61,131 bases of DNA from Lentzea albida. GTDB taxonomy: Bacteria > Actinomycetota > Actinomycetes > Mycobacteriales > Pseudonocardiaceae. Location of the stretch: positions 1 through 61,131 of the forward strand of contig NZ_FOFV01000032.1 of NCBI RefSeq assembly GCF_900111005.1, in the 5' to 3' direction. The notes below the pieces were generated by a model. That model worked only from the letters and a program-made list of their open reading frames with translations, had not been told where the DNA came from and searched no databases. Of the stretch, positions 48,851 through 57,084 are shown one piece after another. Position numbers and translations under genes: made by a program. Every line of letters starts with the position of its first letter. Positions within the stretch are counted from its first letter, which is position 1.

Positions 48851-49839
48851 AGGTCGTGATCACCGGTGCGACCGGGAACGTGGGGACGGCGCTGTTACGC
48901 AGGCTCGCCGAGGAACCGGACATCCAGCCGCACGGGATCTCCCGCCGCCCGCCGGGTGACGCACCGCCCTACCGCGGCGTCACGTGGACCCCGGTCGACC
49001 TCGGCCGGCCCGGCGCGGAGGAGGTGCTGAAGGGCGTCTTCGAGAACGCAGACGCGGTCGTGCACCTCGCCTGGCGCATCCAGCCCGCCCGCGACGAACG
49101 GGCGACCTACCGCACGAACGTGGCCGGCTCCGCGCAGGTGTTCGGCGCCGCGGTGGCCGCGAAGGTGCCGCACCTCGTGCACATGTCGTCGGTCGGCGCG
49201 TACTCGCCGGGCAGCAAGGACCGCCGCGTGGACGAGACGTGGCCGGTCGACGGGGTGCGGTCGTCGTTCTACAGCAGGCACAAGGCCGCGGTGGAGCACA
49301 TGCTCAACAAGTTCGAGTCCGACCTGCTGATCTCCCGGCCGAGGCCCGGTCTGATCCTGCAGTCCGACGCCGGGTCCGAGATCCACGAGTACTTCCTCGG
49401 CAAGCTCGTGCCGAGGGCCCTGTTCCGCAACCGGATCCCGGTCCTGCCGCTGCCGCGCGACCTGGTGCTGCAGTTCGTGCACGCCGACGACGTGGCCGAC
49501 GGTCTGGTCCGCATCCTGCGGCAGCGACCGCACGGCGGCGTGAACCTCGTGGCCGATCCCGTCGTCACTCCCCGTGCACTGGCGGAGGTCCTCGGAGGGC
49601 GGCCGGTGGCCGTTCCGGCGGGGCTGGTACGCCTGCTGGCGAACGTGAGCTGGCGCCTGCGGTTGCAGCCGACGCCGCCCGGATGGGTGGACCTGGCGCT
49701 GAAGTCGCCGCTGCTGGACGCGTCGCGCGCCCGGATGGAGCTCGGCTGGAAACCCCAGTTCGACGCGCAGGAAGCGCTTCAGGCACTCCTGCGCGGAATC
49801 GGGGAGGGCAAAGGGGTTCCTGGTAGCCCGGCGCTGTAG
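48847..49839 (+). CDS. NAD-dependent epimerase/dehydratase family SDR
   Basis: 330 residues. TGATGNVGTALL nucleotide motif, VVHLAWRIQP, MSSVGAYSPGSKDRRVDETWP, and the YxxxK pair in FYSRHK. The central region (GLILQSDAGSEIHEYFLGKLVP) and the C-terminal ARMELGWKP tail are those of SDR family members acting on nucleotide sugars or related substrates. It is not a clear HldD homologue. Translationally coupled to the ChaB gene, so it may belong to the stress set rather than the heptose pathway. Substrate unknown. Confidence 0.75.
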   Translation: MKVVITGATGNVGTALLRRLAEEPDIQPHGISRRPPGDAPPYRGVTWTPVDLGRPGAEEVLKGVFENADAVVHLAWRIQPARDERATYRTNVAGSAQVFGAAVAAKVPHLVHMSSVGAYSPGSKDRRVDETWPVDGVRSSFYSRHKAAVEHMLNKFESDLLISRPRPGLILQSDAGSEIHEYFLGKLVPRALFRNRIPVLPLPRDLVLQFVHADDVADGLVRILRQRPHGGVNLVADPVVTPRALAEVLGGRPVAVPAGLVRLLANVSWRLRLQPTPPGWVDLALKSPLLDASRARMELGWKPQFDAQEALQALLRGIGEGKGVPGSPAL

Positions 49840-49892
49840 AACCGCTTCGCCGAGTAGCGTTTCAAGCCGTTCTTCTCGGCTAACTCTCCTCT

Positions 49893-50408
49893 ATGGACGA
49901 GCCTTTCGACGCGGTGCTCTTCGACCGTGACGGCACGCTGATCCGGGACGTCCCCTACAACGGCGACCCGGACCTCGTGACCGTGATGCCAGGTGCGCGC
50001 GAAGTGCTGCGCGACCTGCGCGAGCGCGGGCTGCGCACCGGTGTCGTGAGCAACCAGTCCGGCATCGGCCGGGGGCTCCTCACCACCGAGCAGGTCGCGG
50101 CGGTGAACGCCCGCGTCGAGGAGCTCCTCGGCGAGTTCGGCACCTGGCAGATCTGCCCGCACCACCCCGGCGAGGGATGCGCGTGCCGCAAGCCCGCGCC
50201 GGGGCTGGTGCTGGCGGCCTGCGAGGTCCTGGACGTTCGGCCCGAACGCGTTGTCGTCGTGGGCGACATCGGTGCCGACGTGGACGCCGCCGAGGCCGCC
50301 GGTGCGGTCTCCGTGCTCGTGCCCACCCCGGTGACCAGGCAAGATGAGGTCGACCGGGCCCCGCGCACCGCGCCCGACCTGCGCTCCGCGATCGGGATGA
50401 TCTTGTGA
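49893..50408 (+). CDS. gmhB: D-glycero-beta-D-manno-heptose-1,7-bisphosphate phosphatase
   Basis: 171 residues, HAD family. Catalytic Asp pair D11/D13 in LFDRDGTLIRDV, motif II SNQSGIGRG, zinc-binding CPHHPGEGCACRKPAP (C88, H90, C96, C98) which distinguishes GmhB from other HADs, and VGDIGADVDAAEAAG. It removes the 7-phosphate from heptose 1,7-bisphosphate. The first gene of a tightly overlapping run to 55956; a 53-base gap precedes it. GTGA overlap with the next GT9 gene. Confidence 0.85.
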   Translation: MDEPFDAVLFDRDGTLIRDVPYNGDPDLVTVMPGAREVLRDLRERGLRTGVVSNQSGIGRGLLTTEQVAAVNARVEELLGEFGTWQICPHHPGEGCACRKPAPGLVLAACEVLDVRPERVVVVGDIGADVDAAEAAGAVSVLVPTPVTRQDEVDRAPRTAPDLRSAIGMIL

Positions 50409-51388
50409 GGACGCTGGTCGCGCGCCTGGACAGCGACGGTGACGTGCTGCTGGCCGGGCCGGCGGTGCGCGCCGCGGCGGCGGCGGGCGAGGTCGTCCTG
50501 CTCTGCGGACCGGCCGGGGTCCGGGCGGCGGAACTGCTGCCCGGCGTCTCGCGGATCGTCGAGTGGGAGTGCCCGTGGATCGTGAACCCCGCTCCCGACG
50601 TGCGGCCGTTCGACATCGAGGCCGTGACGGCGTTGGTGCACGGCATCCGCGCCGACGTGGCGTTGATCCTCACGTCGTTCCACCAGAGCCCGTTGCCACT
50701 GGCTCTGATGCTGCGGCTCGCGGGCGTCCCGAAGATCGTGGCGCGGTCGATCGACTACCCGGGATCCCTGCTGGACGTGCGCCTGACCGGTGATCCGGAC
50801 GTCCCGGAGGCCGAACGGGCGCTGGAGGTCGCGCGCGCCGCGGGCTTCGACCTCCCCGAGGGCGACGACGGCCGGCTGAGGGTCGTCGATCCGCCCGCGA
50901 CACCACTGGACCATCCGTACGTGGTGGTGCACCCGGGTGCGTCGGCGCCCGCCCGCACCTGGTCGCCCGACCGGTGGGCGAAGGCGGTGGTCGCGCTGAC
51001 CGCCGCCGGGCACCGCGTGGTCGTGACCGGAGGACCGGCGGAGGCCGGGCTCACCGGGCACGTCGCGGGCGCGTGCGGATCCGATCTCGGCGGGCGCACC
51101 AGCTTGCTCGAACTGGCGGGCGTGCTCGCCGGGGCCGGGGCGGTCGTCGTCGGCAACACCGGCCCCGCGCACCTCGCCGCCGCGGTCGGCACACCCGTCG
51201 TGTCGTTGTTCGCCCCGGTCGTCCCGGCCGTCCGATGGGCGCCGTACGGCAGACATGTGCTGCTCGGCGACCAAGAAGCTCCTTGTCGTGGCACGAGAGC
51301 GCGCGAGTGCCCGGTCACCGGACACCCGTGCCTGGATCAGGTCGACCCGGCCGACGTCGTGGCGGCCGTAGCGGAGGTGATGACATGA
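50405..51388 (+). CDS. GT9 heptosyltransferase-like glycosyltransferase
   Basis: 327 residues. Opening TLVARLDSDGDVLLAGPAVRAAA, then YVVVHPGASAPARTWSPDRWAKAV, VVTGGPAEAGL and VVVGNTGPAHLAAAVGTPVVSLFAP. The C-terminal CRGTRARECPVTGHPCLDQV cysteine/proline cluster is characteristic of WaaF/RfaF-type heptosyltransferases. It probably transfers heptose from the ADP-sugar made by GmhA, HldE and GmhB. GTG start overlaps the GmhB stop, ATGA overlap with the following gene. Confidence 0.85.
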   Translation: MRTLVARLDSDGDVLLAGPAVRAAAAAGEVVLLCGPAGVRAAELLPGVSRIVEWECPWIVNPAPDVRPFDIEAVTALVHGIRADVALILTSFHQSPLPLALMLRLAGVPKIVARSIDYPGSLLDVRLTGDPDVPEAERALEVARAAGFDLPEGDDGRLRVVDPPATPLDHPYVVVHPGASAPARTWSPDRWAKAVVALTAAGHRVVVTGGPAEAGLTGHVAGACGSDLGGRTSLLELAGVLAGAGAVVVGNTGPAHLAAAVGTPVVSLFAPVVPAVRWAPYGRHVLLGDQEAPCRGTRARECPVTGHPCLDQVDPADVVAAVAEVMT

Positions 51389-52245
51389 GGATCCTGCTGT
51401 GGCACGTGCACGGGTCCTGGACGCATTCGTTCGTCCAGGGAGGGCACGACTACCTGATCCCCGGCCCGCCGCACGGCACCGGGCTCGCCGGGCGCCCGTG
51501 GGAGGCCACCGAGGTCGATCCGTCCGAAGTGGACGCCGACGTCGCGGTCGTGCAGCGGCTGGACGAACTGTCCCGCGTGCCGGCGGGGATCCCGCAGGTG
51601 TACCTGGAGCACAACACCCCGAGCGCTCCCGCACAGGAACACCCGCTCGCCGGCTGGGACGGCACCATCGTCCACGTCACGCACTTCAACGACCTGATGT
51701 GGGACTGCGGGACGACCCGCACCGTCGTGATCGAGCACGGCGTCGTCGACCCGGGACCGCTCTACACGGGCGAGCTCCCGCGGGCGGCGGCCGTGATCAA
51801 CGAGCCGGTGCGCCGGGGCCGGATCGTCGGCACGGACCTGCTGCCGAGGTTCGACCCGATCGACGTGTTCGGCATGGGCACTGAACAGATCGGCGGCATG
51901 GGGGACCACGGACTGGACGCGCTGCACCGGGAACTCGCCCGCCGCCGCGTGTACGTGCACACCCCGCGCTGGACGTCGCTGGGGCTGTCGCTGCTGGAGG
52001 CCATGCACATCGGCATGCCGGTCGTCGCCCTCGCGAGCACGGAGGCGATCCGCGCCGTCACCGCGGAGGTGGGCGCGATCTCGACGAACGTGGGGGAGCT
52101 GGTGAGCGCGACGCGGGACCTGGTCGCCGATCCGGACCTCGCGCGGGAGAAGGGCAGGAGGGCCCGCGAGTTCGCGCTGGCCCACTACGGACTCGATGCG
52201 TTCCTGCGCAACTGGGACGTGACGCTGAAGGAGGTGATCGGATGA
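51385..52245 (+). CDS. GT4-like glycosyltransferase, short form
   Basis: 286 residues. RILLWHVHGSWTHSFVQGGHDYLIP opening, VYLEHNTPSAPAQEHPL, VIEHGVVDPG and a C-terminal VYVHTPRWTSLGLSLLEAMHIGMPVVALASTEA with the EAM-x-x-G-x-P motif of GT4 donors' binding site. The N-terminal domain is shorter than usual. ATG at 51385 with GGAGGTGATG upstream, overlapping the GT9 stop; ATGA overlap with the next GT4 gene. Donor and acceptor unknown. Confidence 0.75.
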   Translation: MRILLWHVHGSWTHSFVQGGHDYLIPGPPHGTGLAGRPWEATEVDPSEVDADVAVVQRLDELSRVPAGIPQVYLEHNTPSAPAQEHPLAGWDGTIVHVTHFNDLMWDCGTTRTVVIEHGVVDPGPLYTGELPRAAAVINEPVRRGRIVGTDLLPRFDPIDVFGMGTEQIGGMGDHGLDALHRELARRRVYVHTPRWTSLGLSLLEAMHIGMPVVALASTEAIRAVTAEVGAISTNVGELVSATRDLVADPDLAREKGRRAREFALAHYGLDAFLRNWDVTLKEVIG

Positions 52246-53441
52246 GGATCGCGATGGTGTCGGAGCACGCCAGTCCGCTCGCGGCTCTGGGAGGTGCCGA
52301 CGCGGGAGGTCAGAACGTCCACGTGGCCGCGCTGGCGGCCGCGCTCGTGCGGCGGGGCCACGAGGTCGCGGTCTACACCCGGCGCGACGCCCGTGGACTG
52401 CCGCGGCGCGTCGGCACCCCCGACGGCTACGAGGTCGTGCACGTGCCCGCCGGACCGGCCAAGCACGTGCCCAAGGACGAGCTCCTGCCGCACATGACCG
52501 CGTTCTCCCGCTTCCTCGCGCAGGACTGGCAGGACAGGCCGCCCGACGTCGTGCACAGCCACTTCTGGATGTCCGGGCTGGCCTCGGTGCTGGCGGTGCG
52601 GCGCACCCGCGTCCCCGTCGTGCACACCTACCACGCCCTGGGCACGGTGAAGCGCCGCCACCAGGGTGCGCAGGACACGAGCCCGGTGGAGCGGATCGCG
52701 GTGGAGCGGCTGGTCGGTCACGAGGCCGACGCCGTCGCCGCCACCTGCGACGACGAGGTCGACGAGCTGCTCGCCATGGGCCTGCGGCGGACCAAGATCA
52801 CGGTCGTGCCGTGCGGCGTGGACACGGACCTGTTCACCCCGTCCGGGCCGGTGGCGCGGCGCGGGGCACCGCACCGGATCGTGTCGGTCGGCAGGTTCGT
52901 GCGGCGCAAGGGGTTCGACGACCTGATCGCGGCGCTGCCCCTGGTGCCGGAGACCGAGCTCGTGATCGCCGGGGGACCGCACGACCTCAAGTCCGACCCC
53001 GAGGCGCAGCGGTTGCTCGCCCGTGCGGAAGCCTGTGGTGTGTCGGACCGCGTGCGACTGGTGGGGCAGGTGGCGCGGGTGAAGATGCCCGCACTGCTGC
53101 GTTCAGCGGACGTGGTGGCGTGCGTGCCGTGGTACGAGCCGTTCGGCATCGTTCCCCTGGAGGCCATGGCCTGCGGTGTCCCGGTCGTCGCGTCGGCGGT
53201 GGGCGGTCTTCGCGACACGGTCGTCGACGGCGTCACCGGTGTGCTGACACCGCCCCGCGATCCCCGTGCCCTCGGCCGCGCGCTGCGCAAGCTGCTCGCG
53301 GACCCGTCCCGCGGCATGGCGTACGGCATGGCCGGCCAGGACAGGGTGGACGTCATGTACCAGTGGGACGAGATCGCCGCACGCACCGAACTCGTCCACC
53401 AGCGGGTGCGGGCGAACGACGACATGGCGGTGGCGCAGTGA
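52242..53441 (+). CDS. GT4 glycosyltransferase
   Basis: 399 residues, GT-B fold. MVSEHASPLAALGGADAGGQNVHV opening, VVHSHFWMSG, VHTYHALGTVKRRHQG, VVPCGVDTDLFTP, VGRFVRRKGFDDL and the C-terminal E-x7-E motif in WYEPFGIVPLEAMACGVPVV. The opening resembles MshA/sucrose-synthase-like GT4s. Retaining transfer from a nucleotide sugar is expected; the substrate is unknown. ATGA overlap upstream, GTGA overlap with gmhA downstream. Confidence 0.85.
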   Translation: MRIAMVSEHASPLAALGGADAGGQNVHVAALAAALVRRGHEVAVYTRRDARGLPRRVGTPDGYEVVHVPAGPAKHVPKDELLPHMTAFSRFLAQDWQDRPPDVVHSHFWMSGLASVLAVRRTRVPVVHTYHALGTVKRRHQGAQDTSPVERIAVERLVGHEADAVAATCDDEVDELLAMGLRRTKITVVPCGVDTDLFTPSGPVARRGAPHRIVSVGRFVRRKGFDDLIAALPLVPETELVIAGGPHDLKSDPEAQRLLARAEACGVSDRVRLVGQVARVKMPALLRSADVVACVPWYEPFGIVPLEAMACGVPVVASAVGGLRDTVVDGVTGVLTPPRDPRALGRALRKLLADPSRGMAYGMAGQDRVDVMYQWDEIAARTELVHQRVRANDDMAVAQ

Positions 53442-54013
53442 CGGTCGAAAGCCACCTGGACGGCCTGGCGGACACCCTGGCGGGTGTGCGCGCCCAGTCC
53501 TCCCGCATCCACCGCTGGGGCTCCGTGCTGGCACGCCGGCTCGTCGACGGCGGCAGGGTGCTCGCGGCCGGCAACGGCGGATCGGCCGCCGAGGCCCAGC
53601 ACCTCACCGCCGAGCTGGTCGGCCGCTACCGCGACGACCGCGCGCCGTTCTCCGCGTTGGCGCTGTGCTCCGAGACCTCCAGCGTCACCGCGATCGCCAA
53701 CGACTACGGCTACGACCAGGTGTTCTCCCGTCAGGTGACGGCGCACGCCCGGCCCGGTGACGTCGTGGTCCTGTTGTCCACCAGCGGGAACAGCCCGAAC
53801 CTCCTGGAAGCGGCGCGCGCGGCCCGGGTCGCCGGGGCGATCTCGTGGGCGCTGACCGGACCGCTGCCGAACCCGCTGGCGTCGCTTGCCGACGACGCGC
53901 TCGCGTTGCCGGGCCACGCCTGCAACGTGCAGGAGGCGCAGCTGGTGGTCGTGCACGCGTTGTGCGAGGCCTTCGAGGCCGCGCTGCCCCTGTCGATGAG
54001 GAGGGCCTCGTGA
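53438..54013 (+). CDS. gmhA: Phosphoheptose isomerase (SIS domain)
   Basis: 191 residues. GNGGSAAEAQHLTAELVGRY (45-64) with catalytic Glu59, FSALALCSETSSVTAIANDYGYDQVF and the phosphate loop LLSTSGNSPN. This is the full GmhA pattern. It converts sedoheptulose 7-phosphate to D-glycero-D-manno-heptose 7-phosphate, the first step of ADP-heptose synthesis. GTG start overlaps the GT4 stop; the stop overlaps the hldE start. Confidence 0.9.
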   Translation: MTVESHLDGLADTLAGVRAQSSRIHRWGSVLARRLVDGGRVLAAGNGGSAAEAQHLTAELVGRYRDDRAPFSALALCSETSSVTAIANDYGYDQVFSRQVTAHARPGDVVVLLSTSGNSPNLLEAARAARVAGAISWALTGPLPNPLASLADDALALPGHACNVQEAQLVVVHALCEAFEAALPLSMRRAS

Positions 54014-55284
54014 AACTCGTCGTGGTGGGCGACTCCCTGCTCGACGTCGACGTGGAAGGCACCGTCGAACGCGTCTGCCCGGACGCTCCGGCGCCGGTCC
54101 TCGACGTCGTCGGCGAGCACGCCCGCGCCGGTGGCGCCGCGCTCGCCGCGACGATGGCCGCGCGCGACGGCGTGGACGTGACGCTGGTCAGCGCGCTGTC
54201 CTGCGACGCGGCGGGGGAGCGGCTGCGGTCGCTGGTCGAGGTCCCCGGCCTGTACGGGCGCACCGAGGCCGTTCCGGTGAAGACGCGGCTGCGGTGCGGG
54301 GGAACCTCGTTGGCCCGCATGGACCACGGCGGTTCCGGGACGCCTCAGGTCACCGACGACATGCTCGACGCGGTGCTGTCCGCCGACTTCGTGCTGGCGT
54401 CGGACTACGGCCGGGGACTGCTGCGCGACGAACGGCTGCGGTCGGTGCTCACGCGCGTCCCGGTGGTCTGGGACCCGCATCCGCGCGGGCCCGCTCCGGT
54501 TCCCGGTGTGCGGCTCGCGACCCCGAACCTGGCCGAGGCCAAGGCGTTCAGCGAGCTGACCGACCCGGACGCGGCCGCGGCGGAGCTGGTGTCGCGCTGG
54601 CGTGCCAGGGCCGTGGTGGTGACGCTCGGCGGGCAAGGGGCTTTGCTCCACTGTGGAGGGACACCGGTGGCCGTTCCCGCGCCCGCCGTGCAGATCGCCG
54701 ACCCGTGCGGTGCCGGGGACCGGTTCGCCGTAACGGCGGCCGTGCGGCTGGCAGGCGGTGCCGCGCCGGACGACGCGGTGGCCGACGCCGTGGCGGCCGC
54801 GGCGGAGTTCCTGCGCGACGGCGGTGTCTCGGGCATGCGCGCGCCGCTGCCGTCCACTGTGGACTCGGTGCGGCGGCGCGGCGGGACCGTGGTGGCCACC
54901 GGAGGGTGCTTCGACGTCCTGCACACCGGCCACGTGCGGATGCTCGCCGCCGCCCGCGCGCTGGGCGACTGCCTGGTCGTGTGCCTCAACTCCGACCTGT
55001 CCGTGCGGCGGCTCAAGGGCGAGAACAGGCCCGTCAACCGCGAGTCCGAACGCGTCGAGGTGCTGCGGGCGCTGGAGTCCGTGGACGACGTGGTCGTGTT
55101 CGGTGAGGACACGCCGGAGAACGTGCTCGGCCGCCTGCGCCCGGACGTGTGGGTGAAGGGCGGCGACTACACCGCGGACCAGCTGCCGGAGGCCGCCGTC
55201 GTGCGGCGCTGGGGCGGCCGCAGCGTCGTGGTCCCGTACCACCGGGGCCGTTCGACGACCGAGATCCTGTCGAGGAGGGCTTAG
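54010..55284 (+). CDS. hldE: Bifunctional heptose 7-phosphate kinase/heptose 1-phosphate adenylyltransferase
   Basis: 424 residues. Kinase half: GDSLLDVDVEGTVERVCPDAPAPV, ARAGGAALAATMA and the catalytic GAGD at 234-237. Nucleotidyltransferase half: GGCFDVLHTGHVRML with HxGH (305-308), RRLKGENRPVN and VKGGDYT. Both domains in one chain as in the Gram-negative HldE, but about 50 residues shorter. Makes heptose 1,7-bisphosphate, then (after GmhB) ADP-heptose. GTGA overlap with gmhA, directly followed by an SDR gene. Confidence 0.9.
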   Translation: MKLVVVGDSLLDVDVEGTVERVCPDAPAPVLDVVGEHARAGGAALAATMAARDGVDVTLVSALSCDAAGERLRSLVEVPGLYGRTEAVPVKTRLRCGGTSLARMDHGGSGTPQVTDDMLDAVLSADFVLASDYGRGLLRDERLRSVLTRVPVVWDPHPRGPAPVPGVRLATPNLAEAKAFSELTDPDAAAAELVSRWRARAVVVTLGGQGALLHCGGTPVAVPAPAVQIADPCGAGDRFAVTAAVRLAGGAAPDDAVADAVAAAAEFLRDGGVSGMRAPLPSTVDSVRRRGGTVVATGGCFDVLHTGHVRMLAAARALGDCLVVCLNSDLSVRRLKGENRPVNRESERVEVLRALESVDDVVVFGEDTPENVLGRLRPDVWVKGGDYTADQLPEAAVVRRWGGRSVVVPYHRGRSTTEILSRRA

Positions 55285-55956
55285 ATGCTGGGAAACGTGC
55301 TGGTGACCGGGGGAGCGGCCGGACTGGGGGCGGCGGTGGCCGACGCGGTGCACGCGGCCGGCGGGACACCGCTGGTGCTCGACAAGTCCGCGCCGGACAG
55401 GCACGAGTTCGAACTGGTCGACCTGGCGGACGGACGTGCCGCCGAAGCCGCGGTGCGCGCGCTCGCCGAGCGGCACGGCGGGTTCGGCGGTGTGGTCACC
55501 GCCGCCGGCATCGACCGGTGCGGCACGCTCGAGGAGGTGCCGCCCGACGAGTGGGAACAGGTCGTGCGGGTCAACCTGCTCGGCACCGCGGCGGTGGTCA
55601 GGGCCGCGTTGCCGCACCTCGGGAACGGGCGCGTCGTCACGGTCGCGTCCACGCTCGGGCTGCGCGCGGTCAGCGACGCGACGGCGTACTGCGCCTCGAA
55701 GTTCGGGGTCGTCGGCTTCACCCGCGCGCTCGCCGCCGAGACGGCGGGCCGGATCGGCGTCACGCTGGTGGTGCCGGGCGGCATGCGCACGAACTTCTTC
55801 GACGACCGCACCGAGCAGTACCGGCCGCAGGACCTGGACAAGCTCAACCCGCCGGACCGGGTGGCGGCGGCGATCGTGTTCGCGCTGAGCCAGCCGGAGG
55901 GCTGCGAGATCCGCGAACTGGTGATCGCGCACGGCGAGGAACCGTCCTACCCGTAG
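55285..55956 (+). CDS. Short-chain dehydrogenase/reductase
   Basis: 223 residues, classical SDR. VLVTGGAAGLGAAVA cofactor motif, AAGIDRCG, VNLLGTAAVV, Ser in TVASTLGLR and YxxxK in YCASKFG; P-G motif in VPGGMRTNFF. ATG directly follows the hldE stop with no gap. It may modify the heptose or its nucleotide (for example oxidation/reduction). As a classical SDR it does not resemble HldD, which is an extended SDR. Confidence 0.85.
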   Translation: MLGNVLVTGGAAGLGAAVADAVHAAGGTPLVLDKSAPDRHEFELVDLADGRAAEAAVRALAERHGGFGGVVTAAGIDRCGTLEEVPPDEWEQVVRVNLLGTAAVVRAALPHLGNGRVVTVASTLGLRAVSDATAYCASKFGVVGFTRALAAETAGRIGVTLVVPGGMRTNFFDDRTEQYRPQDLDKLNPPDRVAAAIVFALSQPEGCEIRELVIAHGEEPSYP

Positions 55957-55981
55957 GTTCGCCAGGTGGCGCAGCGGGTAG
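55957..55981 (+). promoter_or_regulatory. Sigma-B-like promoter of the PAP2 gene
   Basis: GTTC (55957-55960), a 15-base spacer and GGGTAG (55976-55981) fit the sigma-B/F consensus. Only nine bases separate the minus-10 from the ATG at 55991, so the transcript would start at or next to the start codon; no RBS is present. GCGGGT (55974-55979) and ACCCGC (55985-55990) also form a short hairpin here, which could instead be a terminator for the heptose operon. Confidence 0.6.
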
Positions 55982-55990
55982 TAGACCCGC

Positions 55991-56578
55991 ATGACCGGTG
56001 AGGACGAACTGGCGGAGCTCGACGCGGACTCGCTGCACAACAGCGAGGCGTTGCCCACGAGACGTCCTCACCCGGTCATCATCGCCGCCGGCCTCACGGC
56101 GCGGGGAGGGCTGCTCTGGTTACCCGTCGCCGGCCTGCTCGCGGTGGCCGGCAAGCCGAAGGCGGCGAAGAAGGCCCTGACGGCGGCGGTGATCGCCATG
56201 CCCATCGGCCACCTGATCAGCCTCGTCGTGCACCGCAGGAGACCGCAGGCCGCCGGCATCCCCGCGCGGCAGGCCTTGCCGGAGCACCCCGACTCGTCGT
56301 CGTTCCCCTCCAAGCACGCGGTGACGGCCGCCGCGTTCGGCACCGCCACCGCGCTGGCGGACCGCGGGGCCGCCGTCTTCGTGACGCCACTGGTGTTGCT
56401 GGTCGCCTACAGCCGCCTCAGGACCCGTGTGCACTGGCCCACGGACGTCCTGGGCGGCTTGGCGATCGGCGCTCTCGTGGCGCTGGCTCAGGCCGGGATC
56501 GGGCGTTCCGCGAGTGCCAGGGCGACGGCGTGCAGGTTGGCGGCCATGGTGCGGCCGGTCTTCTCCGACCACTCGTGA
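55991..56578 (+). CDS. PAP2-family phosphatase
   Basis: 195 residues, several membrane helices. The three phosphatase motifs are present: HRRRP (short form of KxxxxxxRP), FPSKH (PSxH) and SRLRTRVHWPTDVLGG (SRxxxxxHxxxD). It dephosphorylates a lipid phosphate or pyrophosphate, such as an undecaprenyl or phosphatidate species, at the membrane. Directly after the glycan locus it might recycle a lipid carrier, but its own sigma-B-like promoter speaks for a stress role. It overlaps the convergent FMN reductase gene by 91 bases, so its C-terminus is partly set by that gene. Confidence 0.85.
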   Translation: MTGEDELAELDADSLHNSEALPTRRPHPVIIAAGLTARGGLLWLPVAGLLAVAGKPKAAKKALTAAVIAMPIGHLISLVVHRRRPQAAGIPARQALPEHPDSSSFPSKHAVTAAAFGTATALADRGAAVFVTPLVLLVAYSRLRTRVHWPTDVLGGLAIGALVALAQAGIGRSASARATACRLAAMVRPVFSDHS

Positions 56579-57084
56579 CCCTCGTCGGTCTCGGAGTAGC
56601 TCGGACCCGGTCCGGGGCCGCGGTTCCAGTACGTCCAGGCCTGGCCGGGGATCGTGTAGCCGATGTCGACGAGCCCGCCGCAGATCTCGCTGATCACGTG
56701 GTGCGCGCCGTCCTCGTTGCCGGTCACCACGACGCCCGCGACCCGGTTGTAGGCCACCGGCCGCTCCTGGTCGTCGGTCTCGGAGATCATGGCGTCCATC
56801 CGCTCCAGCGCCCGCTGCGCGAACGAGGACGGGCGGCCGACCCACGTCGGCGTCGCGAACACCAGGATCTCGGACCGGAGCAGCAGCGTGTGGATGTTCG
56901 GCCACTCGTCGCCCCCGCCCAGGTCGGTCGCGACACCGGGCGGGATCTCGTGGTCGGCCAGCCGGAACGAGGTGACCTCGACGTCCTTCTTCGTCAGCTC
57001 GTCGATCACCACCTGGGCCAGCAGGTCGGTGTTGGACTCCTCGGGCGACTTCTTCAAGGTGCAGTTCAGCACCACGGCACGCAT
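56488..57084 (-). CDS. NADPH-dependent FMN reductase-like flavoprotein
   Basis: 198 residues, flavodoxin-like fold. AVVLNCTLKKSPEESNTDLL forms the FMN phosphate loop, then EILVFATPTWVGRPSSFAQRALERMDAM and GVVVTGNEDGAHHVI. It would reduce FMN or quinones. ATG at 57084 shares one base with the SDR stop (TGATG). Third gene of the P450-SDR-flavoprotein operon. Overlaps PAP2 on the opposite strand. Confidence 0.8.
   Translation of the reverse strand: MRAVVLNCTLKKSPEESNTDLLAQVVIDELTKKDVEVTSFRLADHEIPPGVATDLGGGDEWPNIHTLLLRSEILVFATPTWVGRPSSFAQRALERMDAMISETDDQERPVAYNRVAGVVVTGNEDGAHHVISEICGGLVDIGYTIPGQAWTYWNRGPGPGPSYSETDEGHEWSEKTGRTMAANLHAVALALAERPIPA

Noticed and set aside
48847..49839. Assigning HldD (ADP-heptose 6-epimerase)
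   Set aside because: Although it is an SDR in the heptose locus, its sequence signatures differ and it is coupled to a ChaB stress gene.
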